A stretch of 10,857 bases of DNA from JANMDR01 sp031376425. GTDB lineage: Bacteria > Pseudomonadota > Gammaproteobacteria > Burkholderiales > Usitatibacteraceae. The translations under genes and the position numbers were made by a program. Numbering within the stretch: position 1 is the stretch's first letter; every line of letters starts with the position of its first letter. Where the stretch lies: NCBI GenBank assembly GCA_031376425.1, contig JANMDR010000115.1, positions 1-10,857 on the forward strand, given 5' to 3'. The notes beneath the pieces were generated by a model, which was not told where the DNA came from, made no database searches, and saw only the letters and a list, made by a program, of their open reading frames with translations. This document shows positions 1-6,998 of this stretch, in pieces.

Positions 1-1134
1 GACTGCGGTTTTAATGTCAAGGTTTGCAGCGGGGACGGTGAAGGTGGCTTGTTTGTAGGAGGCGTCTACAGGGAGCCAGCCGTTGGGGTTGCGGTTAACA
101 GCACCACGTGAGGGGATAACGTCTACCCATGTTTCTACCCATACGTGTTCAAGGCGGACAGCGCTGATGCGACCACCAGTGACGATGGCGGTATTGGGAA
201 TACCGCCTTGGGAGAGCAGGCTAATAGCGGCTTCAACTGTGGCGGTGTTGCCCAGCCAGTTTTGCAGGGAGGCGGCGGGGACTTCAATAGTGCCATAGGC
301 ATAGCGTGCTGGTGTGCCTGCTGCACGATACATAGCGATGAGTAAGCTTGCGGTATCAAAGGCGTTGCCGCGCAAGGTTTCTAAGGTGATGCTGGCACCT
401 TGGACGGAGCCATAGGTTGGGGCATAGGCAATGTTATTGCGTACCCAATTGTAGATGGCGACGGGCTGGCGGTTTAGGGTGGTGGTGGCGAGATCGCGCA
501 GATTGTTACTGATTTGGGTGTCTTCGGTGGGGGCAAGATCATCAGCGGTGGGTGGCGGGCCAGCGGTTCGGCCTACGGGGGTGTCTTGATTGGTGCTGGG
601 CTGGGGGGGTGTTGGATTGGCTTGATTGGTGGCGTTGGCTGTGGCGGATGTGGATTGATTGGTGCTGGATTGTTTGGTGGATTTTTTATTGAAAGTTGCC
701 GAGGCAGCAAAGGCGGCATCGGTTTGATGGGGGGGGCGTACTTTAGTCACGGGTACGCGGTGACGGGTGGTGAGTTTGGGGCGGGTTGTGGTGAGGGTGG
801 TCGATGCGTTGCTGGCGGTGTTGATTTGATAAACGGGCTGATTGGCTTGCGAGTTGGCGTTGTTGATTGCGTTGATTTCGTTTGCGTCGGCATCTGCGTT
901 TAGGTTTACATCACTAAAGTCCAACGCACGATCAAATGCCGTCCATGCTGGTGCGGCACGCTGTGCATTACTACCCACAAGCACCGCCGCTGCCACCTGC
1001 CCTGCATACACCGCTGGCGATACTAAACTAGTGGCTAGAAACGTCGTCAGCACCAAGGTAGCCGTGAGGCGCTTGAAGAGCGATGTTTCGCTAGTGATCG
1101 GTGCGTTAGCAGTAGTCTGATTTGATGATGACAT
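1..1134 (-). CDS. Exported transglutaminase-like domain protein, N-terminal 378 residues (runs off the left edge)
   Basis: The frame is open from an ATG at 1134 to the window edge, so the C-terminus is missing. Residues 19-44 form a signal peptide: a Lys-Arg pair, a hydrophobic stretch and an Ala-X-Ala-type site ending VYA at 44. Residues 45 to about 212 are a Thr/Ser/Asn/Ala-rich, low-complexity linker. Residues about 215-370 match the bacterial transglutaminase-like fold: IYNWVRNNIAY (about 228-237), RGNAFDTASLL (255 on), then RAAGTPARYAYGT, LEHVWVE with His330 and LPVDASYK with Asp357. The usual catalytic Cys position (RGNC-type) is Ala258, while the His and Asp are kept. Similar proteins are often large and cell-surface or RHS-associated. 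Export is well supported. Enzymatic activity is doubtful because of the Ala. The start has only a weak GAG-type ribosome site. The gene lies downstream of the choice-of-anchor A gene on the same strand, separated by a repeat element. Confidence 0.85.
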   Translation of the reverse strand, partial: MSSSNQTTANAPITSETSLFKRLTATLVLTTFLATSLVSPAVYAGQVAAAVLVGSNAQRAAPAWTAFDRALDFSDVNLNADADANEINAINNANSQANQPVYQINTASNASTTLTTTRPKLTTRHRVPVTKVRPPHQTDAAFAASATFNKKSTKQSSTNQSTSATANATNQANPTPPQPSTNQDTPVGRTAGPPPTADDLAPTEDTQISNNLRDLATTTLNRQPVAIYNWVRNNIAYAPTYGSVQGASITLETLRGNAFDTASLLIAMYRAAGTPARYAYGTIEVPAASLQNWLGNTATVEAAISLLSQGGIPNTAIVTGGRISAVRLEHVWVETWVDVIPSRGAVNRNPNGWLPVDASYKQATFTVPAANLDIKTAV

Positions 1135-1233
1135 GGTTAATTCTCGAAGGAAAAGCGTTTAGTTTTATTTGCTGCGGGTTGATAGCGCGTTACTGATTAT
1201 GGGGCATTAATTTTTAGTGGCCATCGTCAAATA

Positions 1234-1330
1234 CCGTCGTTCCAGCGAAGGCTGGAATCCAGCGGCTTTTGCGGACGACACTGGGTTCCCGCCTGCGCAC
1301 CGCATGGTGTCCCCATCGACGGGAATGACG
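1234..1330. repeat. REP/MITE-like palindromic intergenic element
   Basis: This is an intergenic element between two minus-strand genes. Its outer ends are imperfect inverted repeats: cgtcgttcca at 1235-1244 against gggaatgacg at 1321-1330, 8 of 10 matching after reverse complementing. Inside are a perfect hairpin (ttccagc at 1240-1246, loop gaag, gctggaa at 1251-1257) and a second small palindrome, caccgcatggtg. The wording (GTCATTCCC, GGCTGGAATCCAG) is of the kind dispersed in many copies in beta- and gammaproteobacterial genomes. It begins 9 bases after the stop codon of the 787-residue gene, so in RNA it could act as a 3' stem-loop or attenuator. There is no coding capacity. Confidence 0.75.
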
Positions 1331-1338
1331 ATCTCTTA

Positions 1339-3702
1339 TCATGGCGTCACCGGTACGTTACCGCGATAGGCACCGCATTGATGGTACTCGCCGGTGGAGA
1401 GGAGTTCGTTTACGAACACTTGGCCGTTGATGTTGGCGTTGCTGTGTTCTAGCTTGGCGCGGGGCGCTAGGATCGTGCCTTGGGGTGACCAGCCGCTGGT
1501 TTTAACTAGGGTGGCGTCTTTGAAGTTGTAGAGGACGTTGGCGGCGAAGGGGTGGTCGCTCATGCCTTGGGATTGGCCGTTTACGATGACGTAGTTTTGG
1601 CCGTTAGTGAAGGAGGCTGTGGTGCCCGTTACGTTGACGATGACGCTGGATGTGGCGGGGACGTCGAACACGAGTGAGTGACCGGCGTCTAAATTTGCAC
1701 CGGAGATGGTGAAGACGTTGGTGGCGGGATTGGTGCCAGTGAGGGTCCACTTGCCGTAGGTGTCGGTGACGGCGGCGATGCTGGGTAGCAAAGCGAGTTT
1801 GTCGGACATGCTGGTGTAGTAGGTTTTCCACTGCAGCCAGTCTTCTGTTGGGGTGTTGGTGGTGAGGGTTTTACGGCCTACGCTTTGGCTGACGTTGGCG
1901 GTGCCTCCGGTGGTGATGCTGCCGGTGCCGGAACCGACGCTGCCGCTGGTTGTCCATGTGAGGTTGCCGCCGACGTTTAGCCTTGCTGCATCGCCGGTGA
2001 GTTGGCTGGCTATGCCGAAGCTGCTAAGGGTGACTGCACCACCAATACCTACGGCACCGTGGGAATCACTGTTGGACATATTGGCGTTGCCAAAGACCAT
2101 GACGTTATAGTTATTAAACTTCAATGTGCCAGTGCCAAAGTTTGGCAGGGTGCAGGCGGCTTGTTTAGTACACCAGCCTTTTTGGGCATTGAGGGCGATG
2201 GTGGCGATTTGCTCTGGTAGGGTGCCTGGGGTGTTGAGGGTGAGTACTTCATCGGCTGCACTTAGGGCTGCGCCAAGGGCGGTTTCAGGCTGATTGGCAA
2301 GATTCGTTTTAGCGGTATTGAGGAAGGCAACGGCTTTATCACGGGCGTTTTTATCGTTGCCGTTAACACTTAGGGCGTTGAGTGCGGCAATCGCAGTGTC
2401 TGCGGTGGCGGCTGCTTGGGTGTAGGCTTGGATGGTAGTAACACCGGATACCGCAGTGGCTGCCGTGGTGGTGTCTACGGCGAAGCTGATGCCGAAGGTA
2501 TTGGCGTTGGCTGGCACGGTGTTGGGTAGCTTGACCGTGACGGTGATGGTGCTGGTGGCGGTGGCGCTTCCGGCAGCACCTAATGTTACTGACCATTTTA
2601 GCGGGCTAGTGCCGTTGTTGACAGATGTGGCTGTAGGCATAGACGAAACCAAGGTGACACCGGCTGGTAAGGTGCCCAGCACGTCTACCGTGCCCGCAGT
2701 GGCGCTGGTGTTGCTGACCTTGACCTGAACAATCGCATTTGTATTTGGCTGCAAAATACGTGGGGCGACTGCCATTAGGCTGGTTTTGACGATCGCTTCT
2801 AAGCTGGCGCTAGATTGTGCGGTGACGGCGAGATCATAGGCGTGGAGCATGCTGGCACCGCCACGATAATTGTAGCTGATGATGGCGGGGTTGGCGTTAT
2901 TAGCGGTGCCGTAGGTGCCGTGTACTGTTGTGCCTGCAAGGGCATCAAACTTGGTGGCGCGACCTTCGACGGGATAGGTGTTGATGCCGATGGCGGTAAA
3001 TAGGCTACCGACAGGGGTAACGCTATAGCTTTGGTTTGCCGGTAGTTTACCCTTTTGCTTGACGCCTAAGAGTTCATCAATGCCGTTGTTGCGTTCGTCA
3101 TGCACGCCATCTACTAGCAAGCCTTTGCCGATAATCAATTGCTGTTCAATTTCTTCTGGCAGGCGGTCTTTGAGTTTTTCTCGTCCGCCGGCTAGCCAGA
3201 TGACGTTCCAATCACCGCAGCGGAGTTCGGTACGGAATTGTTCTGCATCCGTTACGACACGGGCGGGTATGTTTAGGCGTGCGAGCATTTGGCTGATGAA
3301 GATGCGGCGTGATTCGGCACAGGCGGCATCGGGCTTGTCGGTTAAATTGCCGGTGTTTTGATGGCAGCTTGCGAGGACGAGGACGCGGGGGTCAGCAACT
3401 TGGCTTGCGTTTAAGGTGACTGCTGGTTTAGCGCCGAGTAGGTTGATGTTGGCGCTGGATAAGGTGCGGGTGGCACCGCCCATGGCGGCGGTGAGGGTGG
3501 CGACATAACTGCCGACCGCTTGCTGGGTGCTGACCCATGAGAAGTTCCACGGGGTGGCGCTGGTGCTTGCGTTAGCGCCGAGGGTGGCTAGGGTGGTGTT
3601 CCATTCGGCCTTTTGTGTGCCCTGCCCGTCTTTTAGTACGACACAGGTGCCGACGGTGAGACGCTTGCATAAACTTGGTGATGATGGGTGAACAGTGAGC
3701 AT
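1339..3702 (-). CDS. Choice-of-anchor A domain surface protein with DUF11-like repeat, probably lacking its native N-terminus
   Basis: The product has 787 residues. Residues about 28-88 look like the end of an Ig-like repeat (GSYVATLTAAMGG). Residues about 103-290 form an alternating alpha/beta domain (RVLVLASC, NVIWLAGGREKL, GKGLLVDGVHDERN) reminiscent of glutamine-amidotransferase or ThuA-like Rossmann folds. Residues about 305-408 resemble a DUF11 beta-sandwich (QVKVSNTSATAGTVDV, LPAGVTLVS). Residues about 528-780 match the choice-of-anchor A domain: NYNVMVFGNANMSNSDSHG, VGIGGAVTL, LNVGGNLT, VLYNFKDAT, GTILAPRAKLEHS and GQVFVNELLSTGEYH. Such proteins normally sit outside the cell. The ATG at 3702 has no Shine-Dalgarno sequence and no signal peptide follows. 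An in-frame stop lies at 3721-3723, so no longer form exists here, and the gene is probably 5'-truncated. No C-terminal anchor follows the domain. The domain calls are firm for choice-of-anchor A and moderate for the rest. Confidence 0.8.
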   Translation of the reverse strand: MLTVHPSSPSLCKRLTVGTCVVLKDGQGTQKAEWNTTLATLGANASTSATPWNFSWVSTQQAVGSYVATLTAAMGGATRTLSSANINLLGAKPAVTLNASQVADPRVLVLASCHQNTGNLTDKPDAACAESRRIFISQMLARLNIPARVVTDAEQFRTELRCGDWNVIWLAGGREKLKDRLPEEIEQQLIIGKGLLVDGVHDERNNGIDELLGVKQKGKLPANQSYSVTPVGSLFTAIGINTYPVEGRATKFDALAGTTVHGTYGTANNANPAIISYNYRGGASMLHAYDLAVTAQSSASLEAIVKTSLMAVAPRILQPNTNAIVQVKVSNTSATAGTVDVLGTLPAGVTLVSSMPTATSVNNGTSPLKWSVTLGAAGSATATSTITVTVKLPNTVPANANTFGISFAVDTTTAATAVSGVTTIQAYTQAAATADTAIAALNALSVNGNDKNARDKAVAFLNTAKTNLANQPETALGAALSAADEVLTLNTPGTLPEQIATIALNAQKGWCTKQAACTLPNFGTGTLKFNNYNVMVFGNANMSNSDSHGAVGIGGAVTLSSFGIASQLTGDAARLNVGGNLTWTTSGSVGSGTGSITTGGTANVSQSVGRKTLTTNTPTEDWLQWKTYYTSMSDKLALLPSIAAVTDTYGKWTLTGTNPATNVFTISGANLDAGHSLVFDVPATSSVIVNVTGTTASFTNGQNYVIVNGQSQGMSDHPFAANVLYNFKDATLVKTSGWSPQGTILAPRAKLEHSNANINGQVFVNELLSTGEYHQCGAYRGNVPVTP

Positions 3703-3840
3703 TAAGGAATGAAGGGGAATTTATAGTTTGGCTTGTGTAGTAGCTAAAAATACCGCTTAATCATTATGCGGGTTTACGTCACCGTTTTACATCAATACGC
3801 ATCCCTTATTTTACCCGTAACCTAAGATTTTGCTGTGTTC

Positions 3841-3909
3841 ATTTTAAAGATTGTGTTGTGCCTATTTTAAAGATTCTGTTGTACCTATTTTAAATAAAAG
3901 CGTTGTTGC
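3841..3909. repeat. Tandem 23-bp iterons upstream of the AlpA-type gene
   Basis: Two units, at 3841-3863 and 3864-3886, both read attttaaagatt followed by TGTTGT and a CCT end, and differ at only two positions. A third unit at 3887-3909 keeps attttaaa and a GTTGT-like part but is degenerate. The preceding bases 3818-3840 resemble a further decayed copy. Regular spacing of about two helical turns suits cooperative protein binding. Candidate roles are arm-type sites for an integrase or excisionase, or iterons for the replication proteins. The binding protein is unknown. Confidence 0.65.
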
Positions 3910-4038
3910 ATATTGCAGCCCCCAGCGCATGCAACATACAACAAACCGTATTGCAGGCGTGCGCAAGCTAGTTTTAGCGCACCGTATTGGCGGCAATATG
4001 TGGTTTTATTATCAAGCATTTGTAATTCAGTTTCAGTA

Positions 4039-4066
4039 TTGCATCATCACTCCATCGCACTATAAA
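4039..4066 (+). promoter_or_regulatory. Weak candidate sigma-70 promoter for the element operon
   Basis: A -10-like TATAAA at 4061-4066 lies 16 bp after TTGCAT at 4039-4044. The -10 is good but the -35 is poor (only TTG matches), so activation by a regulator would be plausible. The predicted start near 4073 would put the following hairpin at the very 5' end of the transcript. This rests on pattern reading only. Confidence 0.3.
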
Positions 4067-4071
4067 TTAGT

Positions 4072-4090
4072 AAAAAGCGTCCGGCTTTTT
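4072..4090 (+). other. Short hairpin in the alpA leader
   Basis: A perfect 7-bp inverted repeat, aaaaagc at 4072-4078 and gcttttt at 4084-4090, encloses a 5-base loop. It ends in a short T run, so it looks superficially like a terminator, but it is AT-rich and weak. It lies 31 bases ahead of the AlpA start codon. It may be a 5' mRNA stem-loop, a weak attenuator or simply an operator. Confidence 0.4.
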
Positions 4091-4121
4091 GCAGCTATGG
4101 TGCGTATTACAGGAGTATTAG

Positions 4122-4325
4122 ATGATGAAAACCATTCGAATAAACGACCTTGCTACCGTAAACGGTAAAGCTGGCAAATTACCCGTAAGCCCCGCAACAA
4201 TTTGGCGCTGGGTTAAAAATGGCACCTTCCCTAAACCGTTTAAGCTTGGAACCCATGTGACGGTGTGGGATGTAAAGGCCGTGGATGCATTTTTAGCACG
4301 GCGTGCTTACGATGAGGTGGAATAA
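4122..4325 (+). CDS. alpA: AlpA-family MerR-like DNA-binding regulator / excisionase
   Basis: This is a 67-residue protein of the AlpA / prophage regulatory family. It has the winged-helix pattern ending in SPATIWRWVKNGTFPKP (about residues 23-39), followed by the wing and the VWDVKAVDAFLARR segment typical of the family. A clear AGGAG at 4111-4115 lies 6 bases before the first of two consecutive ATGs, so I take 4122 as the start; 4125 is the alternative. In CP4-57-like and P4-like elements AlpA-type proteins activate the integrase gene or act as excisionases and sit at the head of the replication operon, as here. Its stop codon overlaps the next ATG by one base (TAATG). The family assignment is strong; the precise role is inferred from context. 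Confidence 0.88.
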   Translation: MMKTIRINDLATVNGKAGKLPVSPATIWRWVKNGTFPKPFKLGTHVTVWDVKAVDAFLARRAYDEVE

Positions 4326-4519
4326 TGCATAAGCTAATCCATACGCCAATGTATAAACAACTGCATACGCCGATACATAAACCAAGATATAAACCGCCCA
4401 CCAATGGAAAGGGCTACGACGGCGGCAACCGTGTAGCCCTAGAAAAACAAACTCTACACATAGTGTATCCCAATATTGGGTTATGTAAAAGCATTATGTG
4501 TTTGCAGGTGGCATCATGA
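4325..4519 (+). CDS. Small hypothetical protein between regulator and primase genes
   Basis: I do not recognise this 64-residue product. Its first 24 residues carry an imperfect repeat of about eight residues (IHTPMYKQ, then LHTPIHKP), encoded by 24-bp repeats at 4331-4354 and 4355-4378 with a decayed third unit. A basic segment, TNGKGYDGGNRVALEKQ, and a hydrophobic Cys-containing tail follow. It starts within the stop of the AlpA gene (TAATG) and ends within the start of the Toprim gene (ATGA). That coupling argues for translation even if the peptide has little function. A strong hairpin lies inside it. It occupies the place where P4-like elements carry short Ash/Icd-like ORFs or regulatory RNA, but I cannot show homology. 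Confidence 0.5.
   Translation: MHKLIHTPMYKQLHTPIHKPRYKPPTNGKGYDGGNRVALEKQTLHIVYPNIGLCKSIMCLQVAS
4331..4402 (+). repeat. 24-bp direct repeats inside the small ORF
   Basis: Units at 4331-4354 and 4355-4378 share catacgccRatRtat-type cores in register, with a degenerate third unit at 4379-4402 (atataaacc). The period is a multiple of three, so the reading frame is kept and the protein shows an eight-residue repeat. This looks like local slippage duplication. Confidence 0.5.
4410..4440 (+). ncRNA. Strong hairpin, candidate regulatory RNA element or attenuator
   Basis: AGGGCTAC at 4410-4417 pairs perfectly with GTAGCCCT at 4433-4440. After one bulged G, ACGG at 4419-4422 pairs with CCGT at 4429-4432, leaving a 6-base loop. 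That gives 12 paired bases in a 31-base stretch. It sits between the regulator and the primase gene inside a short ORF. In phage P4 this operon position encodes short immunity RNA that acts by base pairing, so an RNA role is possible, but that is inference. No T run follows, so it is not a canonical terminator. Confidence 0.4.
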
Positions 4520-5352
4520 ATAATAATCCTCACCAATTCATTGAAGCCATGCAGCTTGCGGGTTTATCACCACCAACACATTTTGAACCCGACCAGATGA
4601 TACGCTTTGCGGGTGCAGGCAAAGGCAGCGCCAACAAAGCCGCATGGTGCAAGCTATTTGCCGATGGTTCAGGCGGTGTTTACGGCGATTATTCCACGGG
4701 TTTAAGTGCAAGCTGGCACGCCGCCCGTGAAGCGCGCCTACAGCCGCTAACAGCGTTGCAAACAGCCTTGCAGCGCGATGCTTTTAAGCGGCAGATGGTA
4801 GCCGTTAAAGTTGCTAAAGCCGCGAATGCTGCCCATGAAGCCGCTAAACATGCCCACGCTGCCAAGACAGCAGCCAAGATATGGCACAGGGCTAAACCAG
4901 CACCCGCAAACCACCCTTATCTTGTGCGCAAACGCATCACCGCACACGGTGCGCGTGTGCATAAGGGAGCCTTAGTTATCCCCGTGCGTGAAGGTACAGC
5001 TTTGCATTCACTACAGTTTATTGATGGTGACGGCACTAAACGCTTTTTAACCGGAGGCCGCAAACGCGGGTGTTATTACAGCATCGGTAAGGCCGAAGGT
5101 GCAATAGCACTATGTATTGCCGAAGGCTTTGCCACAGGTGCCACTATCCACCAAGCAACGGGCTATCTGGTGGCGGTGGCGTTTGATGCAGGCAACCTTG
5201 AAGCGGTTGCGGTTACGTTGCGCACGAAGTTTCCTACACTGCCCATTATTTTATGTGCCGATGCTGACCCCGTAGGCTTAAGCCGTGCCAGCGCAGCAGC
5301 ACAGGCCGTTAATGGCCGCGTGGCAGTGCCTAAGTTTTGGGAGGTGGCATGA
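4516..5352 (+). CDS. Toprim-domain primase-like protein of an integrative element
   Basis: The product has 278 residues from the ATG at 4516, which has AGGTGG just upstream and overlaps the previous stop as ATGA; an earlier in-frame start at 4498 would add six residues. Residues 20-68 match the N-terminal domain of TraC/P4-type primase-helicase proteins (MIRFAGAGKG, AAWCKLFADGSGGVYGDYSTG, SWHA). Residues 85-125 form an Ala/Lys-rich helix. The Toprim fold spans about 150-275, with the acidic Glu203 (CIAEGFATGA) and the Asp249-x-Asp251 pair (LCADADP). Toprim domains bind metal for primer synthesis or strand joining. The protein ends abruptly after VAVPKFWEVA, where relatives usually continue to a DFNDLA motif; that motif is found at the start of the next protein. 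It probably works with the DUF3987 protein in element replication. Confidence 0.85.
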   Translation: MNNNPHQFIEAMQLAGLSPPTHFEPDQMIRFAGAGKGSANKAAWCKLFADGSGGVYGDYSTGLSASWHAAREARLQPLTALQTALQRDAFKRQMVAVKVAKAANAAHEAAKHAHAAKTAAKIWHRAKPAPANHPYLVRKRITAHGARVHKGALVIPVREGTALHSLQFIDGDGTKRFLTGGRKRGCYYSIGKAEGAIALCIAEGFATGATIHQATGYLVAVAFDAGNLEAVAVTLRTKFPTLPIILCADADPVGLSRASAAAQAVNGRVAVPKFWEVA

Positions 5353-6998
5353 TGAACGAGGAAAGCACGATGAGCGATAACAGCGATTTTAACGATCTCG
5401 CGGCACGATGCGGTGATGATATGGTGCGAAGCGCTATCGACAGCGCACTAAATGCATCGCAACTCTATGCAGCACCATCAGAACAACCTGCCCCCAGCAA
5501 CAACGAAGCCACATGGCCTATGGCGCAACCGCTTGTTACCAAAATCGCGCCAGAACCGTATCCCTTGGATGCGCTGCCAGCGATGGTTCGCGCGGCGGTA
5601 ATGGAAGTTCAAGGCTTTACCAAAGCGCCACTACCAATGGTTGTGCTTTCTGCGATGTCTGCACTATCGTTAGCGATTCAAGCGCGGGTTGATATTGGTC
5701 GCGCAGCAGGACTCACCGGGCCATGTAGCTTATTTGGATTGGTGATTGCCGACTCTGGTGAACGTAAATCTACATGCGACGGAAAATTTACCCAGGCAGT
5801 CAAGGAATACGAGGCGCAACAGACCGAAATTACGAAGCCATTTATTCGCGAATACAACGCTGCGGTAGGCGTGTGGGAAGCAAAGCGAAGTGGTATTAAA
5901 GACAAAATTCGCGCTTTAGCAAAAGATTCAAAGCCTACTCGTGAGTTCGAAGAAAGGTTGAGTGATCTTGAAAATCATGAGCCAATTAAACCAACTGTAC
6001 CGCGTTTGATTTATGCTGATGCGACACCCGAAGCGCTCACCTACGGCCTTTATAAAAATTGGCCGTCTGGTGGCGTGGTCTCGGCTGAAGCGGGTGCGGT
6101 GCTTGGCGCACATGGCATGAACAGCGATTCGGTGATGAGAAATTTAGCAACGTTAAATCAGCTATGGGACGGCAACCCCCTCACAGTTGATCGCCGTACT
6201 TCTGAATCATACACAGTGCGCGGCGCACGCTTAACTATCGCGCTTCAGGTTCAAGAGGCCACACTTAGGGATTTCCTTAAGCGTTCCGGCACGCTGGCAC
6301 GCGGCACAGGGTTTCTTGCACGTTTCCTTCTGGCATGGCCTGAAAGCACGCAGGGATACCGGACATTCACCGAGCCGCCTGAAAGCTGGCCTGCAATGGA
6401 AGCATTCAATCAACGCATTGCGCAGATTCTTAATCAGTCACTACCGCTAAACGCGGATGGGAACCTGACGCCTACATTGCTAACGCTATCCCCTGATGCC
6501 AAGGCCGCATGGATTGTTTACCACGATGCAATTGAATGCGAACTAAAAAACAGTGGTGATCTATTTGACGTGCGCGATGTAGCGGCTAAGAGTGCCGATA
6601 ATGCCGCTAGGATTGCCGCGTTGTTTCATGTTTTTGAAACCGATCAATCTAATCAAGTTAGCCTTGATTCAATCAATGGAGCGACGCGCATTGCCGCGTG
6701 GCATTTGCACGAATCACGCCGCTTCTTTGGTGAAATTGCCTTACCTGAAGGCTTAAAAGCTGCGGCCTTGCTTGAAGACTGGTTGATTGATTATTACAAA
6801 CGCGAGAATACTTTCTGCGTTCCGGTTGCAGCGCTTCAGCAAACGGGCCCTGTATCACTCCGGCGAAAAGAAGCATACGATCCGGCAATACAAGAACTCG
6901 CCACACTGCATAGGCTAAGGAAAGTAAATAAGAACCGCAATATATTGATAGAACTCAATCCAGCGATCATTGAAAATGGTGGGATATGCGCATATTGA
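5349..6998 (+). CDS. DUF3987 / YfjI-family ATPase-like replication protein
   Basis: This is a 549-residue protein. The start is ATG 5349, or the adjacent 5352, behind GGGAGGT at 5339-5345, and it overlaps the Toprim gene as ATGA. Residues 13-30 (DFNDLAARCGDDMVRSAI) resemble the tail normally found on Toprim primase proteins. DUF3987 begins near residue 70. It includes a P-loop-like ADSGERKST (134-142), a helical insertion at about 145-210, and the conserved GGVVSAEAGAVLGAHG (241-256). NLATLNQLWDG and the ARGTGFLARFLLAWPE segment follow (317-331). The family occurs in prophages, satellites and integrative elements next to Toprim genes and is thought to be a helicase-like replication component; its activity is poorly defined. 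The C-terminus overlaps the next ORF by 13 bases. The family call is firm; the biochemical role is inferred. Confidence 0.87.
   Translation: MMNEESTMSDNSDFNDLAARCGDDMVRSAIDSALNASQLYAAPSEQPAPSNNEATWPMAQPLVTKIAPEPYPLDALPAMVRAAVMEVQGFTKAPLPMVVLSAMSALSLAIQARVDIGRAAGLTGPCSLFGLVIADSGERKSTCDGKFTQAVKEYEAQQTEITKPFIREYNAAVGVWEAKRSGIKDKIRALAKDSKPTREFEERLSDLENHEPIKPTVPRLIYADATPEALTYGLYKNWPSGGVVSAEAGAVLGAHGMNSDSVMRNLATLNQLWDGNPLTVDRRTSESYTVRGARLTIALQVQEATLRDFLKRSGTLARGTGFLARFLLAWPESTQGYRTFTEPPESWPAMEAFNQRIAQILNQSLPLNADGNLTPTLLTLSPDAKAAWIVYHDAIECELKNSGDLFDVRDVAAKSADNAARIAALFHVFETDQSNQVSLDSINGATRIAAWHLHESRRFFGEIALPEGLKAAALLEDWLIDYYKRENTFCVPVAALQQTGPVSLRRKEAYDPAIQELATLHRLRKVNKNRNILIELNPAIIENGGICAY

Larger units (their letters stand above)
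3703..4121. other. Intergenic leader of the integrative-element operon
   Basis: This stretch of about 420 bases separates the divergently oriented surface-protein gene and the AlpA-type regulator. I see no convincing gene in it. It holds 23-bp iterons (3841-3909), a cluster of TATTGC words in both directions (3911, 3949, 3985 as TATTGG, 3993 inverted, 4037), a weak promoter candidate and a short hairpin just before the regulator. This is the sort of region where integrase or excisionase arm sites, operators or an origin would lie. None of those roles can be proven from sequence alone. Confidence 0.5.

Noticed and set aside
514..903. Gly-rich plus-strand ORF of 129 residues
   Set aside because: It is the antisense of the Thr/Ser/Pro-rich linker of the exported transglutaminase-like protein, with no ribosome site and a composition explained by the opposite strand.
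3841..3909. Short CRISPR-like array
   Set aside because: The repeats are directly tandem with no spacers, there are only two or three units, and no cas genes are present.
4072..4090. Hairpin read as a rho-independent terminator
   Set aside because: The stem is AT-rich and lies inside the leader of the operon it would terminate, with no gene upstream on that strand.
3851..4168. 105-residue plus-strand ORF across the leader
   Set aside because: It runs through the iterons, the promoter region and into the AlpA gene in another frame, and has no domain features or proper ribosome site.
6673..6906. 77-residue minus-strand ORF inside the DUF3987 gene
   Set aside because: It is a shadow ORF opposite a well-conserved coding region.
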